In this document: piece after piece, positions 1 through 7,672 of the stretch | How the letters are laid out: each line of letters opens with the position of its first letter | Numbering within the stretch: the stretch's first letter is position 1 | Origin: Gemmatimonadota bacterium | GTDB taxonomy: Bacteria > Gemmatimonadota > Gemmatimonadetes > Gemmatimonadales > GWC2-71-9 | Direction of reading: 5' to 3' | Assembly (NCBI GenBank): GCA_003220795.1 | Contig: QHTK01000055.1 | Location: 1-55,189 of the forward strand | Length of the DNA: 55,189 nt | The notes under the pieces: model-generated | The model's input: only the letters and a program-made list of their open reading frames with translations | Told to the model about the DNA's origin: nothing | Databases searched by the model: none | Translations under genes and position numbers: made by a program

Positions 1-1481
1 AACTCGGGTGCCCTCAGCTCCGACCAAACCCACACGCCGCGCGGCACGTGCTCCAAAAAATCGACGGCCCGGTCGGGCTCGCCCACCGCCACTAGGGCCG
101 CCCCGAGAAAAGCCGCACTTGGGCTGGGACGTTCCGGGTGCTGCAAGTCCCGGAGCAACCTGTCCACCCGCCCCCGTGCGGCGAGGGTGTCGCCCAGCCG
201 CCCCTCTACTAGTGCGAGAACCGTTTGCCCCGACAATCGGTCCCCCGCGCCGAGCCGCACGGCCGTTTCCGCGTCGCTGCGGGCTTCCGCCGTTTGATCG
301 AGCAGGAGATGGACGCGGGCGCGCCGCACGAACGCGAGGTAGAACCCCGGATCAACCGCGAGCGCGCTGTCCAACCAGCGCAGGGCCTCTGCATAGCGGC
401 GTGCACTGAGGTACAGCCACCCCAGTCCCTGAAGCGAGATCGCGCGTTGCGGTTCGATGGCGAGAGCACGATGGTAGGCAGTGGCAGCAGCGGAGTCGTC
501 GCCGAGTACCCGGAGGTACGCGGCATACCCATGATGTGCCTCGGCGTTGCTAGGGTCGAGTGCGATCGCCCGTTCGAACGCAACCCTCGCGCGCTCGAAG
601 GCTCGCGGGTCGCCGACGGACAGCAGCGCCGCCTTGGCCATCCAGGCGTCAGAGGAGTTGGGGTCGTATCGCAGAGCCTGGTCGTCAGCGGCAAAGGCGC
701 GCGCCAGGAGGCTCTCCGGCGGCGCGCCTCCGTAGTCCCAGGGAAACGCCCCGAGGAATGCCGCGTAGCCACGGGCCATCCGCGCTAGCGCGGACGTGAA
801 TTCGGGGTCGAGCTTCACCGCTGCCTGATACTCTTCGATGGCCCTGGCCACCGAGCTCGGTGTCCGCTGCGTCAGGTAGTAGTTGCCGCGCAGGAATCGC
901 TCAAAGGCCTCGGGATTCCGCGTCGGGCGAGCGGCGAGCGCCGCCCGCTCGGTTGGAACGAGCCGCCCGGCGATCCCCGTCGCGACCTCGCGGGCGATCG
1001 CCTCCTGGAGCACAAGCAGGTCCGAGGTGGCGCGATCGTAGTCTTCGCCCCAGATGCGGAAGCCGTTGGCGGCCTTGACAAGGCGCACCGACACCCGCAC
1101 TCGAGCGCCAGCACGACGCACGCTTCCCTCCACGAGGTAGCGTACACGCAGCACCCGGCCCACGGCCACGAGGTAGTCGGGCACGGTGTCGCGTAGACGA
1201 CGCGCGGCATCGCGGCTGGGGCGCTTGATCTGGAGTCGCTGGACGCCCCCGAGGCGGGACGTGATCTCCTCCGTGAGCCCATCGGCCAGGTATGCATCGG
1301 CCGTGTCGGGCGACAGGTTGTCGAAGTACAGCACCGCGACGCTGTTCGGAGCCGGGACGCTTACGGGGCGGGTCGCCGTCCGGCACGGCGGCGGCGCGCC
1401 GTCGGGGCATTGGGCGTACACCCTATCGGTCGAAGTAACCGACAGAAGCACCAGCACGACCGTCGCGCGCCGCAATGTCAC
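1..1481 (-). CDS. TolB-like domain/TPR secreted protein, copy 1 (3' end cut by window edge)
   Basis: I translated this frame by hand: it is open from a GTG at 1481 to the window edge (about 493 codons), so the stop lies outside. The start follows a GGGGAG stretch and overlaps the stop of the neighbouring copy as GTGA; a TTG two codons later has better Shine-Dalgarno spacing. The N-terminus is a signal peptide ending near VYAQ. Next comes a TolB-like/adenylate-cyclase-associated domain (VAVLYFDNLSPDT, then YLADGLTEEI), known in regulatory proteins of this kind to precede TPRs. The rest, from about residue 180, is helical TPR repeats such as AIEEYQAAVKLDPEF. The role is probably periplasmic scaffolding or sensing; no partner is identifiable. 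About 57 N-terminal residues are encoded by DNA identical to copy 2, after which the two proteins diverge to roughly half identity by eye. Confidence 0.85.
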   Translation of the reverse strand, partial: MTLRRATVVLVLLSVTSTDRVYAQCPDGAPPPCRTATRPVSVPAPNSVAVLYFDNLSPDTADAYLADGLTEEITSRLGGVQRLQIKRPSRDAARRLRDTVPDYLVAVGRVLRVRYLVEGSVRRAGARVRVSVRLVKAANGFRIWGEDYDRATSDLLVLQEAIAREVATGIAGRLVPTERAALAARPTRNPEAFERFLRGNYYLTQRTPSSVARAIEEYQAAVKLDPEFTSALARMARGYAAFLGAFPWDYGGAPPESLLARAFAADDQALRYDPNSSDAWMAKAALLSVGDPRAFERARVAFERAIALDPSNAEAHHGYAAYLRVLGDDSAAATAYHRALAIEPQRAISLQGLGWLYLSARRYAEALRWLDSALAVDPGFYLAFVRRARVHLLLDQTAEARSDAETAVRLGAGDRLSGQTVLALVEGRLGDTLAARGRVDRLLRDLQHPERPSPSAAFLGAALVAVGEPDRAVDFLEHVPRGVWVWSELRAPE

Positions 1482-1510
1482 AGGCTCCCCGATGGATCGG
1501 CCCAACCTAC
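1312..1510. repeat. 199-bp perfect direct repeat, copy A
   Basis: This stretch is identical to 2865-3063, offset by 1553 bp. With one mismatch the identity extends left to 1301. It covers the first ~57 codons of TolB/TPR copy 1, its start codon, and about 30 bp of the 3' end of copy 2. Identity stops abruptly at both ends, which suggests recent gene conversion or unequal recombination. Confidence 0.97.
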
Positions 1511-3034
1511 CTCTTCGACGAGGCGCTGGAAACGGGGGTTCGACCGGAGGGGGTCGAACGCCGGGAACCGCAGAGCGAACCCAACGAGCGAGGTCTTCGG
1601 TGCGCGCTCGAGCAGGTCCAGCGCTCGTTCGCTCTCGCCGAGGGAGACCAGTCCCATCGCCACGAGGGACTCGCGCTCCCCTGTTGTGCTGGGCTGTGCG
1701 AGCGCCGCCGTAAGATGCCTTTCGAGATGCTCCCGACCGGCAGCGCGATGGTCGAGGGCGGCCTCGACTAACGCGGAAGCCACGTCGGCGTAAAGGGTGT
1801 AGCCCGGCGGACTCAGGCGGCGAGCCGTCTCGGCGTCAGCGCGGGCGGCCACCGTGTCACCGGCGTATAGGTGCGCCAGTGCGCGTGGAGCGTACGCCAG
1901 ATACAGGCCGGGGTCGAGGGCGAGCGCGGAATCGGCCAGGCGCATGGCCTCGAGGGGAAGCCGATCGACGATTCGACGCCACGCGAAGAGCGCCAGGGTG
2001 GCGGGGCGGTCGGGATCGATTGCCAACGTCTGGCGAAACGCGGCGACTGATGTTGAGTCGTCGCCGAGGTTGCGCAGGAGTACGGCGTACAGATGCCATG
2101 CTTCGGCGCTCTTGGGGTCGACGGCCAGGGCGCGCCGGATGGCGGGGATGGCGCCCTCCAAGGTTCGGGGTGCTCGCCGGGCCAGAATCTGCGCCCGCGC
2201 GATCCATGCTTCCGCGCTGGTCGAGTCGAGCTGTAGAGCGCGATCGGCAGCCCATACCGCTCGGGCAAGCACGGTGTCGCGAGTTAGACCGGGGTAGTCC
2301 CAGTCGCGCGTGAGGAACTGGTCGTAGGACAGCGACATGCGCACCAACGCCGCCACGAAGCGCGGGTCGAAGCGGAGCGCGGCCTCGTAGTGCTCGATTG
2401 ACCGTAACGTGCCACGCGGAGTGCGTTGCGCGTAGAAGTGGTTGGCTTGGAGGAACCGGTCGTAGGCCTCCGGGCTTCGGGTCGGGCGCTGCGCGAGCAC
2501 CGCCCGCTCCTCGGGCAAGAGCTTCCCGGCGATGGCCCTCGCCACCTCGCGCGCGATCTCTTCCTCGACGGCGAGCCAGTCGTTAGGCTTCCGTTCGTAA
2601 TGCTCGCCCCACATGCGGAGACCGCCCGTCCCGCGCACTAGTTCGACGGCAATGCGCACCTGATCGCTTATGCGTCGCACGGTTCCGCTCACGAGATAGC
2701 TGACGCCTAGACGGCGGCTCAGTGCGTCGGGAACGTCGGTGGCGGTCCCTCGCGTGCGGCGCACGGCCGTTTGAGACTTGACGATTAGTCGTTCGATCTG
2801 GCCGAGTCGTGCAGTGATGGCTTCCGTCAGCCCCTCGGCGAGATAGGCATCGCCCGTGTCGGGGGACAGGTTGTCGAAGTACAGCACCGCGACGCTGTTC
2901 GGAGCCGGGACGCTTACGGGGCGGGTCGCCGTCCGGCACGGCGGCGGCGCGCCGTCGGGGCATTGGGCGTACACCCTATCGGTCGAAGTAACCGACAGAA
3001 GCACCAGCACGACCGTCGCGCGCCGCAATGTCAC
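1478..3034 (-). CDS. TolB-like domain/TPR secreted protein, copy 2
   Basis: A 518-residue paralog of the preceding gene. GTG at 3034 is chosen because the signal peptide (TLRRATVVLVLLSV, cleaved near YAQ) begins there; the longer open frame upstream has shadow-like composition. Domain order is signal peptide, TolB-like segment with YFDNLSPDT and YLAEGLTEAI, a YLVSGTVRR strand, then TPRs from about residue 190 to the C-terminus. The stop at 1478-1480 overlaps the GTG of copy 1, so the pair is probably one mRNA with coupled translation. Its last codons (GWADPSGSL) lie in the direct repeat that also forms the 5' flank of this same gene. It is divergent from the propeller gene at 3148 with a 113-bp gap. 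Molecular function unknown. Confidence 0.88.
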   Translation of the reverse strand: MTLRRATVVLVLLSVTSTDRVYAQCPDGAPPPCRTATRPVSVPAPNSVAVLYFDNLSPDTGDAYLAEGLTEAITARLGQIERLIVKSQTAVRRTRGTATDVPDALSRRLGVSYLVSGTVRRISDQVRIAVELVRGTGGLRMWGEHYERKPNDWLAVEEEIAREVARAIAGKLLPEERAVLAQRPTRSPEAYDRFLQANHFYAQRTPRGTLRSIEHYEAALRFDPRFVAALVRMSLSYDQFLTRDWDYPGLTRDTVLARAVWAADRALQLDSTSAEAWIARAQILARRAPRTLEGAIPAIRRALAVDPKSAEAWHLYAVLLRNLGDDSTSVAAFRQTLAIDPDRPATLALFAWRRIVDRLPLEAMRLADSALALDPGLYLAYAPRALAHLYAGDTVAARADAETARRLSPPGYTLYADVASALVEAALDHRAAGREHLERHLTAALAQPSTTGERESLVAMGLVSLGESERALDLLERAPKTSLVGFALRFPAFDPLRSNPRFQRLVEEVGWADPSGSL

Positions 3035-3063
3035 AGGCTCCCCGATGGATCGGCCCAACCTAC
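2865..3063. repeat. 199-bp perfect direct repeat, copy B
   Basis: Partner of 1312-1510. Here the repeat covers the 5' end of copy 2 and about 30 bp upstream that match the C-terminal codons of copy 2 itself. A third gene end may therefore once have lain upstream. Confidence 0.97.
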
Positions 3064-3147
3064 GCCGCTCCCGAATCCCCGGCCAGAGGCCTGTGGCCTT
3101 CTGCGCCGCGACGGCGTAGAATCTCGCCGTCCCCAGCCCCCGTCGCC

Positions 3148-5898
3148 ATGCATCGCCACTCTCGCTGCATCGTCGCTCTCGCATCGGCCGTGTTGTTCGG
3201 CGCCGCCCCCGCCCCCCTCGTCGCACAGAAGCCGAGGCCGAAACGGCCGCCGGCCGCGGCGCCCGCCGACACCACCGCACGCCGCACGGACAGCGCGGCC
3301 ACCGCCCAGGACTCCCTCACGCGGTTCCTCGAGAGCTTCTCGCTCCGCAACCTCGGCCCCGCCGCGTACAGCGGGCGGGTGACCGCGCTCGCGGTGCCCC
3401 ACACGACTGGGCCTGCGAAGACGCTCTACATCGGCGCAGCCGGCGGCGGCGTGTGGAAGACTGCCAACGGCGGGATTACGTGGCAGCCGGTGTCGGAAGG
3501 CCTCGGCGTCGAGACCATCGGCGACATCGCGGTGGCGCCTTCCGATTCGAACGTCGTGTGGGTGGGGACGGGGGAGAAGAACAGCCTGCGCTCGCAATGG
3601 TGGGGCGACGGCGTCTACAAGTCCACCGACGGCGGCGCGAAGTGGACGAACATGGGCTTGAAGGACACGCGCTCGATCGGCCGCGTGGTGATCCACCCGA
3701 CCAACCCCGAGATCGTGTACGTCGCGGCCCTCGGCCACCTCTGGGGCACGAACCCCGAGCGCGGCATCTACAAGACCACCGACGGGGGCAAGACGTGGAG
3801 CCGGATCCTGTTCGTGAACGACACGACCGGCTTCGTCGACCTCGAGATGGACCCCACGAATCCCGAGGTCCTCTACGCCGCCGCCTGGCACCGGCTGCGC
3901 TGGGGCGGCAGCCACATGCAGGGGGTCGGGAAGGGAAGCGGGATCTACAAGACGACCGACGGTGGGAAGACGTGGACCAAGCTCACCGATCCCGCACGCA
4001 GCAATGGCCTGCCGACCGACCGACTCGGTCGCATCGGACTCGCCGTAGCCGCCAAGGATCCCAAGATCGTCTACGCCACGATCCAGGTGGATCGCGGGGT
4101 CACCGATCCGCTCCAGGGCCGGTACGGCGGCGTGTTCCGCTCGAGCGACGCGGGCGCCACGTGGACCCAGGTGAACGACCTGCAGGCGAACCCGCACTAC
4201 TACTACGACGACATCTGGATCGACCCGGCCGACGCGAACCACGTGTGGACGGTCTCGCCCGCGCTGCTCGAGAGCAAAGACGGCGGCAAGAGCTTCGCCC
4301 CCGACTCCATGCACCTAGTGCACGGCGATTACCACGCACTGTGGATCGATCCCGGCGACCCGCTACACTTGATCATCGGCAACGACGGCGGCGCGTACGT
4401 CTCACAGGACGGCGGCAAGGCGTGGGAGCACATGGCGATTCCCATCGGGCAGTTCTACACGGTGATCGTCGACAGCTCGCTCACGCCCTATCAGGTGTGC
4501 GGCGGACTGCAGGACAACGGAGTCTGGTGCGGGCCGAGCCGGACCAGGGACACCCTGGGCATCACGGACGGCGACTGGTATCCCGTGAACGGCGGAGACG
4601 GCATGTGGGTGCAGATCCCCGCGAATGATCCGTACACGGTCTACTCCGGTTGGCAGTACGGACACTTGTCCCGGCTCGATTTGAAGACCTGGCAGCGCGA
4701 CGATATCACGCCGCTCGCCCTCGACGCTGGTCTGGACTCCGGGTATCCCTACAACTGGGGCTGGACCACGCCGATCCTCGTGTCCCAGCACGACCCCACC
4801 GTCCTCTACGTGGGGGCGAACCACCTCATTCGTATGACCCATCGCGGCGACGATTGGGACGTGCTCGGACCGGACATGACCCGAGCGAGCCGGGAGCACC
4901 CCGCGCCCGAAGTGGGACACACCAGCTACCACGCCGTCTTCGCCATCGCGGAGAGCCCGCGCTCGAAGGACGTGGTGTGGACCGGCTCGGACGACGGCCT
5001 CGTGTGGGTCACGCGGGACGGCGGGAAAACGTGGGCCGAAGTGAGCGCGGCGTTCCCGAAAGGCGTCCCCACCTCCTGCTGGGTCGCCGCGATCGCGGCG
5101 TCCTACCACCTGGAAAGTCGGGCCTACCTCGTGTACGACTGCCATCACCGCGACGACTACGGGCCGCACGTGTACCGCACCGAGGATCTCGGCAAGACCT
5201 GGGTGGAGATCGGACAAGGACTGCCGCGGGATCACGGCAGCCTCACCATCTTCGAGGATCCGGTGGACCAGCGCCTCCTGTGGGTCGGCACGGCGAGCGG
5301 CGTCTACGTGACGCTCGACGGGGGCAAGAGCTGGCGGCGGTTCGGCAAGAACCTCCCCAACGTCCCGGTCGAGTGCCTGGCGATGTCGTTCGCGCAGCGC
5401 GATCTCGTGGTGTCGACGCACGGCCGCGGCTTGTGGATCGCGAACGTCGCGGCGCTCGAAGACATGACCGATACGCTGCTCGCCGAAGCGGTGCACCTGT
5501 TTCCGGTGGCTCGCGCCTATCAGTACCGGCCGCGCGACACGTACCCCGACTGGGGGAGCCGACCCTACGTCGCGCCGAACCCGCCGCGCGGCGCGGTGAT
5601 CGCGTACTACCTCAAAGAGGTGCAGCCCGACGGCGTCAAGCTGGTGATCACGACCGCCGCGGGGGATACAATCCGCCACCTCACCGGTCCCGGCTATCCC
5701 GGTCTCCAGCGCGTCACCTGGGACTTGACGCGCGACAAGCCGCGGCCGCGCGAGCTGGGCGGTCCCACGTCGCGTGACGAGTTGCGGCGGGCGCTCGCCG
5801 GCGAATACGTGGCGCGCCTGTCGCTCGGCAAACGACGGCTCGAGCAACGCATCGTGGTGCAGGACTGGCCCCCCGACCGGCTCGGTCGGTTGCGCTGA
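3148..5898 (+). CDS. Secreted Asp-box (BNR/VPS10-like) beta-propeller protein
   Basis: A 916-residue exported protein; the ATG at 3148 opens a clear signal peptide (MHRHSRCIVALASAVLFGAA, ending near LVAQ). About ten Asp-box motifs of the SxDxGxTW type are visible, for example STDGGAKW, TTDGGKTW (twice), SSDAGATW, TRDGGKTW and TLDGGKSW. They are spread over most of the length, as in sortilin/VPS10-like or sialidase-fold propellers. Databases often label such proteins glycosyl hydrolases, but no catalytic residues can be assigned here. The last ~130 residues are a beta-rich extension beginning near the conserved-looking FPVARAYQYRP. Probably periplasmic or surface-located. A hairpin 14 bp past the stop may end its transcript. 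Enzymatic activity is unproven. Confidence 0.88.
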   Translation: MHRHSRCIVALASAVLFGAAPAPLVAQKPRPKRPPAAAPADTTARRTDSAATAQDSLTRFLESFSLRNLGPAAYSGRVTALAVPHTTGPAKTLYIGAAGGGVWKTANGGITWQPVSEGLGVETIGDIAVAPSDSNVVWVGTGEKNSLRSQWWGDGVYKSTDGGAKWTNMGLKDTRSIGRVVIHPTNPEIVYVAALGHLWGTNPERGIYKTTDGGKTWSRILFVNDTTGFVDLEMDPTNPEVLYAAAWHRLRWGGSHMQGVGKGSGIYKTTDGGKTWTKLTDPARSNGLPTDRLGRIGLAVAAKDPKIVYATIQVDRGVTDPLQGRYGGVFRSSDAGATWTQVNDLQANPHYYYDDIWIDPADANHVWTVSPALLESKDGGKSFAPDSMHLVHGDYHALWIDPGDPLHLIIGNDGGAYVSQDGGKAWEHMAIPIGQFYTVIVDSSLTPYQVCGGLQDNGVWCGPSRTRDTLGITDGDWYPVNGGDGMWVQIPANDPYTVYSGWQYGHLSRLDLKTWQRDDITPLALDAGLDSGYPYNWGWTTPILVSQHDPTVLYVGANHLIRMTHRGDDWDVLGPDMTRASREHPAPEVGHTSYHAVFAIAESPRSKDVVWTGSDDGLVWVTRDGGKTWAEVSAAFPKGVPTSCWVAAIAASYHLESRAYLVYDCHHRDDYGPHVYRTEDLGKTWVEIGQGLPRDHGSLTIFEDPVDQRLLWVGTASGVYVTLDGGKSWRRFGKNLPNVPVECLAMSFAQRDLVVSTHGRGLWIANVAALEDMTDTLLAEAVHLFPVARAYQYRPRDTYPDWGSRPYVAPNPPRGAVIAYYLKEVQPDGVKLVITTAAGDTIRHLTGPGYPGLQRVTWDLTRDKPRPRELGGPTSRDELRRALAGEYVARLSLGKRRLEQRIVVQDWPPDRLGRLR

Positions 5899-5911
5899 CA
5901 GACCCGTGGCC

Positions 5912-5934
5912 CGCGCGCCACAGCGTGGCGCGCG
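5912..5934 (+). terminator. Hairpin after the propeller gene
   Basis: A perfect 10-bp stem (5912-5921 with 5925-5934) with a 3-nt AGC loop lies 14 bp downstream of the stop. There is no T-tract, so it is a stable 3'-end hairpin rather than a textbook intrinsic terminator. Confidence 0.5.
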
Positions 5935-6048
5935 TCCGACTCGTGTGCCTGTGGTCTGCATCACTGCGTCACCACACGAACTGTCGCGCCCGCGACGGAA
6001 TGGTTTTTGCCCGACCTCACCGCGAGCCCGTTCCGTCGCGAGGGAGCC

Positions 6049-7230
6049 ATGCACGTACGCACTTACGCAACTGTCGTCGCCCTGGCACTATCGTTCGCCG
6101 CCTGTCAGGACGCAGCGCGCTCGGTCGACACCGGGTCGAGTGAGACCGCGGTGCAGCGCACCGCGCCCGAGGTCGTGCCTGGTCAGTACATCGTCGTGTT
6201 CTCGGACGGCGTGGCCGATCCGGCGACCGTGGCGACGGCGCTGGTGAGCAGCCTCGGCGGGACGATGCTGCACATCTACACGAGCGCCATCAAGGGCTTC
6301 GCCGCGCGGCTGCCGAGGTCGGCGGCCGAAGTGCTGCAGCGCAACCCGCTCGTCGCCTTCGTCGAGCCCGATGAAGTGATGCGTGCGGACGTCACTCAGA
6401 CGATGGATGCGAACGGCGATCCATGGGGCCTCGATCGCATCGACCAGGGCGCCCTGCCGCTGTCGGGCACGTACAGCTACACCGCCACCGGCGCGGGCGT
6501 GCACGCCTACATCATCGACACCGGGATTTGGACGCTGCACCCCGAGTTCGGCGGCCGCGCCGACGACGTGTATGACGCCCTGGGCGTGACGGGCGAGGAC
6601 TGTAACGGCCACGGCACCCACGTCGCGGGGACGATCGGCGCCGCGACGTACGGGGTGGCGAAGGCGGTGTCGCTCCACGGCGTCCGCGTGCTGACCTGCG
6701 CCGGCATCGGCCTCAACTCGGACGTGATCGCCGGCGTCGACTGGGTCACGGCGAACCACGCCAGCCCGGCTGTCGCCAACATGTCGCTGGGCGGCGGCAA
6801 GTCGGCGGCGCTCGATCAGGCCGTCACGAACTTGTGGAACTCGGGGGTGTTCCTGGCGGTCGCCGCCGGGAACGACAACGCCGACGCGTGCAACGCGTCG
6901 CCGGCGGGGGCGAGCGGCGTGTTCACCGTCGCCGCGTCCGAGAAGACGGATGCGAAGGCCTCGTACTCCAATTGGGGTACGTGCGTGGAGGCGTACGGGC
7001 CGGGATCGGCAATCAAGTCGACCTACCTCGCCGGATTGACCATGACCTTGAGCGGCACGTCCATGGCCACGCCGCACGTCACGGGGGTGGCGGCGCTGTA
7101 CAAGGCGGCCAACGGCGATCAGCCGTCCGCGACGGTTGCCAACTGGATCGTTACGAACGCGACGGCGGGCGCGATCTCGGGCAATCCGTCCGGGACCCCG
7201 AACCGCCTGCTCTTCAAGTCAACGCTGTAG
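6049..7230 (+). CDS. Subtilisin-family (S8) serine protease, predicted lipoprotein
   Basis: A 393-residue secreted protease. The ATG at 6049 follows AGGGAG at good spacing and gives a lipobox, LSFAAC, with Cys19 as the likely lipidated residue. Residues ~45-113 look like an inhibitor I9 propeptide ([11 protein letters not shown]). The catalytic triad is complete: Asp157 in IIDTG, His188 in GHGTHVAG, and Ser338 in [10 protein letters not shown]. The layout resembles proteinase K/aqualysin-type S8A enzymes and lacks any obvious C-terminal extra domain. An upstream in-frame ATG at 6007 exists but has no ribosome site and would bury the signal peptide. Likely role: extracytoplasmic protein degradation. 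It appears to be a single-gene unit. Confidence 0.95.
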   Translation: MHVRTYATVVALALSFAACQDAARSVDTGSSETAVQRTAPEVVPGQYIVVFSDGVADPATVATALVSSLGGTMLHIYTSAIKGFAARLPRSAAEVLQRNPLVAFVEPDEVMRADVTQTMDANGDPWGLDRIDQGALPLSGTYSYTATGAGVHAYIIDTGIWTLHPEFGGRADDVYDALGVTGEDCNGHGTHVAGTIGAATYGVAKAVSLHGVRVLTCAGIGLNSDVIAGVDWVTANHASPAVANMSLGGGKSAALDQAVTNLWNSGVFLAVAAGNDNADACNASPAGASGVFTVAASEKTDAKASYSNWGTCVEAYGPGSAIKSTYLAGLTMTLSGTSMATPHVTGVAALYKAANGDQPSATVANWIVTNATAGAISGNPSGTPNRLLFKSTL

Positions 7231-7233
7231 CGG

Positions 7234-7395
7234 TCACGAAACGAACTTCGGCGCGCCCGCGATGATACGGCGGGCGAACAGCACCACGGCGGCCGCGTAC
7301 AGCAGTTGTACGGGGCCGCTTCCCATATGGGCCCCGAATACGAGAATTATCCACAGCCCAAGCAGGACGATTGCGCCGACTAGCGTCAGGTTCAT
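7234..7395 (-). CDS. 53-aa membrane protein, lmo0937/DUF5670-like
   Basis: A small gene starting at ATG 7395, preceded by GAGGT five bases upstream, ending with TGA at 7234-7236. The product has two hydrophobic segments, VGAIVLLGLWIILVF and LLYAAAVVLFA, separated by a short GAHMGSGP turn, and a short basic tail. This size and topology match the lmo0937/DUF5670 family of tiny membrane proteins, which in other bacteria are often stress-linked. The identification rests on layout rather than on diagnostic residues. The leader carries a repeat also found ahead of tuf (7404-7434). It converges on the protease gene, leaving only 3 bp between the two stops. Confidence 0.72.
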   Translation of the reverse strand: MNLTLVGAIVLLGLWIILVFGAHMGSGPVQLLYAAAVVLFARRIIAGAPKFVS

Positions 7396-7403
7396 GGCAC
7401 ACC

Positions 7404-7434
7404 TCACGATTTTGCGTGACGATTCAGTGCTACG
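7404..7434. repeat. 31-bp element shared with the tuf leader
   Basis: 28 of 31 positions match 54327-54357 in the same orientation. It contains a small stem (TCACG / CGTGA) and the core GTGCTACG. On the minus strand it sits immediately upstream of the 53-aa membrane protein gene. Confidence 0.85.
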
Positions 7435-7441
7435 CCCCCGC

Positions 7442-7469
7442 TTGACGTCTCCGGTCCACGTAGTATTGT
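7442..7469 (+). promoter_or_regulatory. Sigma70-like promoter of the candidate small RNA
   Basis: A TTGACG -35 box (7442-7447), a 16-bp spacer and a TATTGT -10 box (7464-7469) predict a start near 7476-7481. No open frame follows on this strand, but a structured region and a terminator do. Confidence 0.5.
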
Positions 7470-7477
7470 AGTTCAGG

Positions 7478-7672
7478 ATCGGGGAGAAGAATTATTGAGC
7501 CAACAGGCTCGATCGTGGACCCAGATACTGTGACCGATGTCAGGCCCCCATCGAGGGGAAGGCAGACGCCATGGTGAGGGACCAGTCATTACTTTCGGGC
7601 TTCAATAATCCTCTCCGTTCCTGATGCACCGGTCGGCCGGGTCGCGTTTCGCGATGCCGGCCGATCGTTTTT
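7478..7672 (+). ncRNA. Candidate structured small RNA of ~195 nt, family unknown
   Basis: Between a promoter-like element and a strong terminator lies a region with no credible open frame. Its ends pair: 7481-7502 with 7597-7616, including ATTATTGA with TCAATAAT and flanking GGAGA with TCTCC and GCC with GGC. An internal CCCC/GGGG stem sits around 7544-7558, flanked by CAGG on the left and AAGGCAG on the right. That arrangement is faintly reminiscent of SRP RNA helix 8, but the GGAA tetraloop is missing. I cannot place it in 6S, SRP, tmRNA or a riboswitch class. Start and end are inferred from the promoter and terminator. Confidence 0.5.
7630..7672 (+). terminator. Rho-independent terminator
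   Basis: An 11-bp stem (7630-7640 with 7657-7667, one imperfect pair) encloses an inner CGCG/CGCG stem and is followed by five Ts. It points rightward, although the nearest coding genes on both sides of it point left, so it most likely ends the small RNA. Confidence 0.75.

Noticed and set aside
1..1481. Possible frameshifted or broken first gene
   Set aside because: Manual translation shows one continuous frame from 1481 to the edge; only its stop lies outside the window.
4402..6054. Long minus-strand frame opposite the propeller gene
   Set aside because: Shadow composition and no start context; the plus-strand protein has clear Asp-boxes and a signal peptide.
7478..7672. SRP RNA or 6S RNA
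   Set aside because: The GGAA tetraloop and GGAAGNAGCAG-type motif of SRP are absent, and the enclosed region is short for 6S. Left as unassigned RNA.
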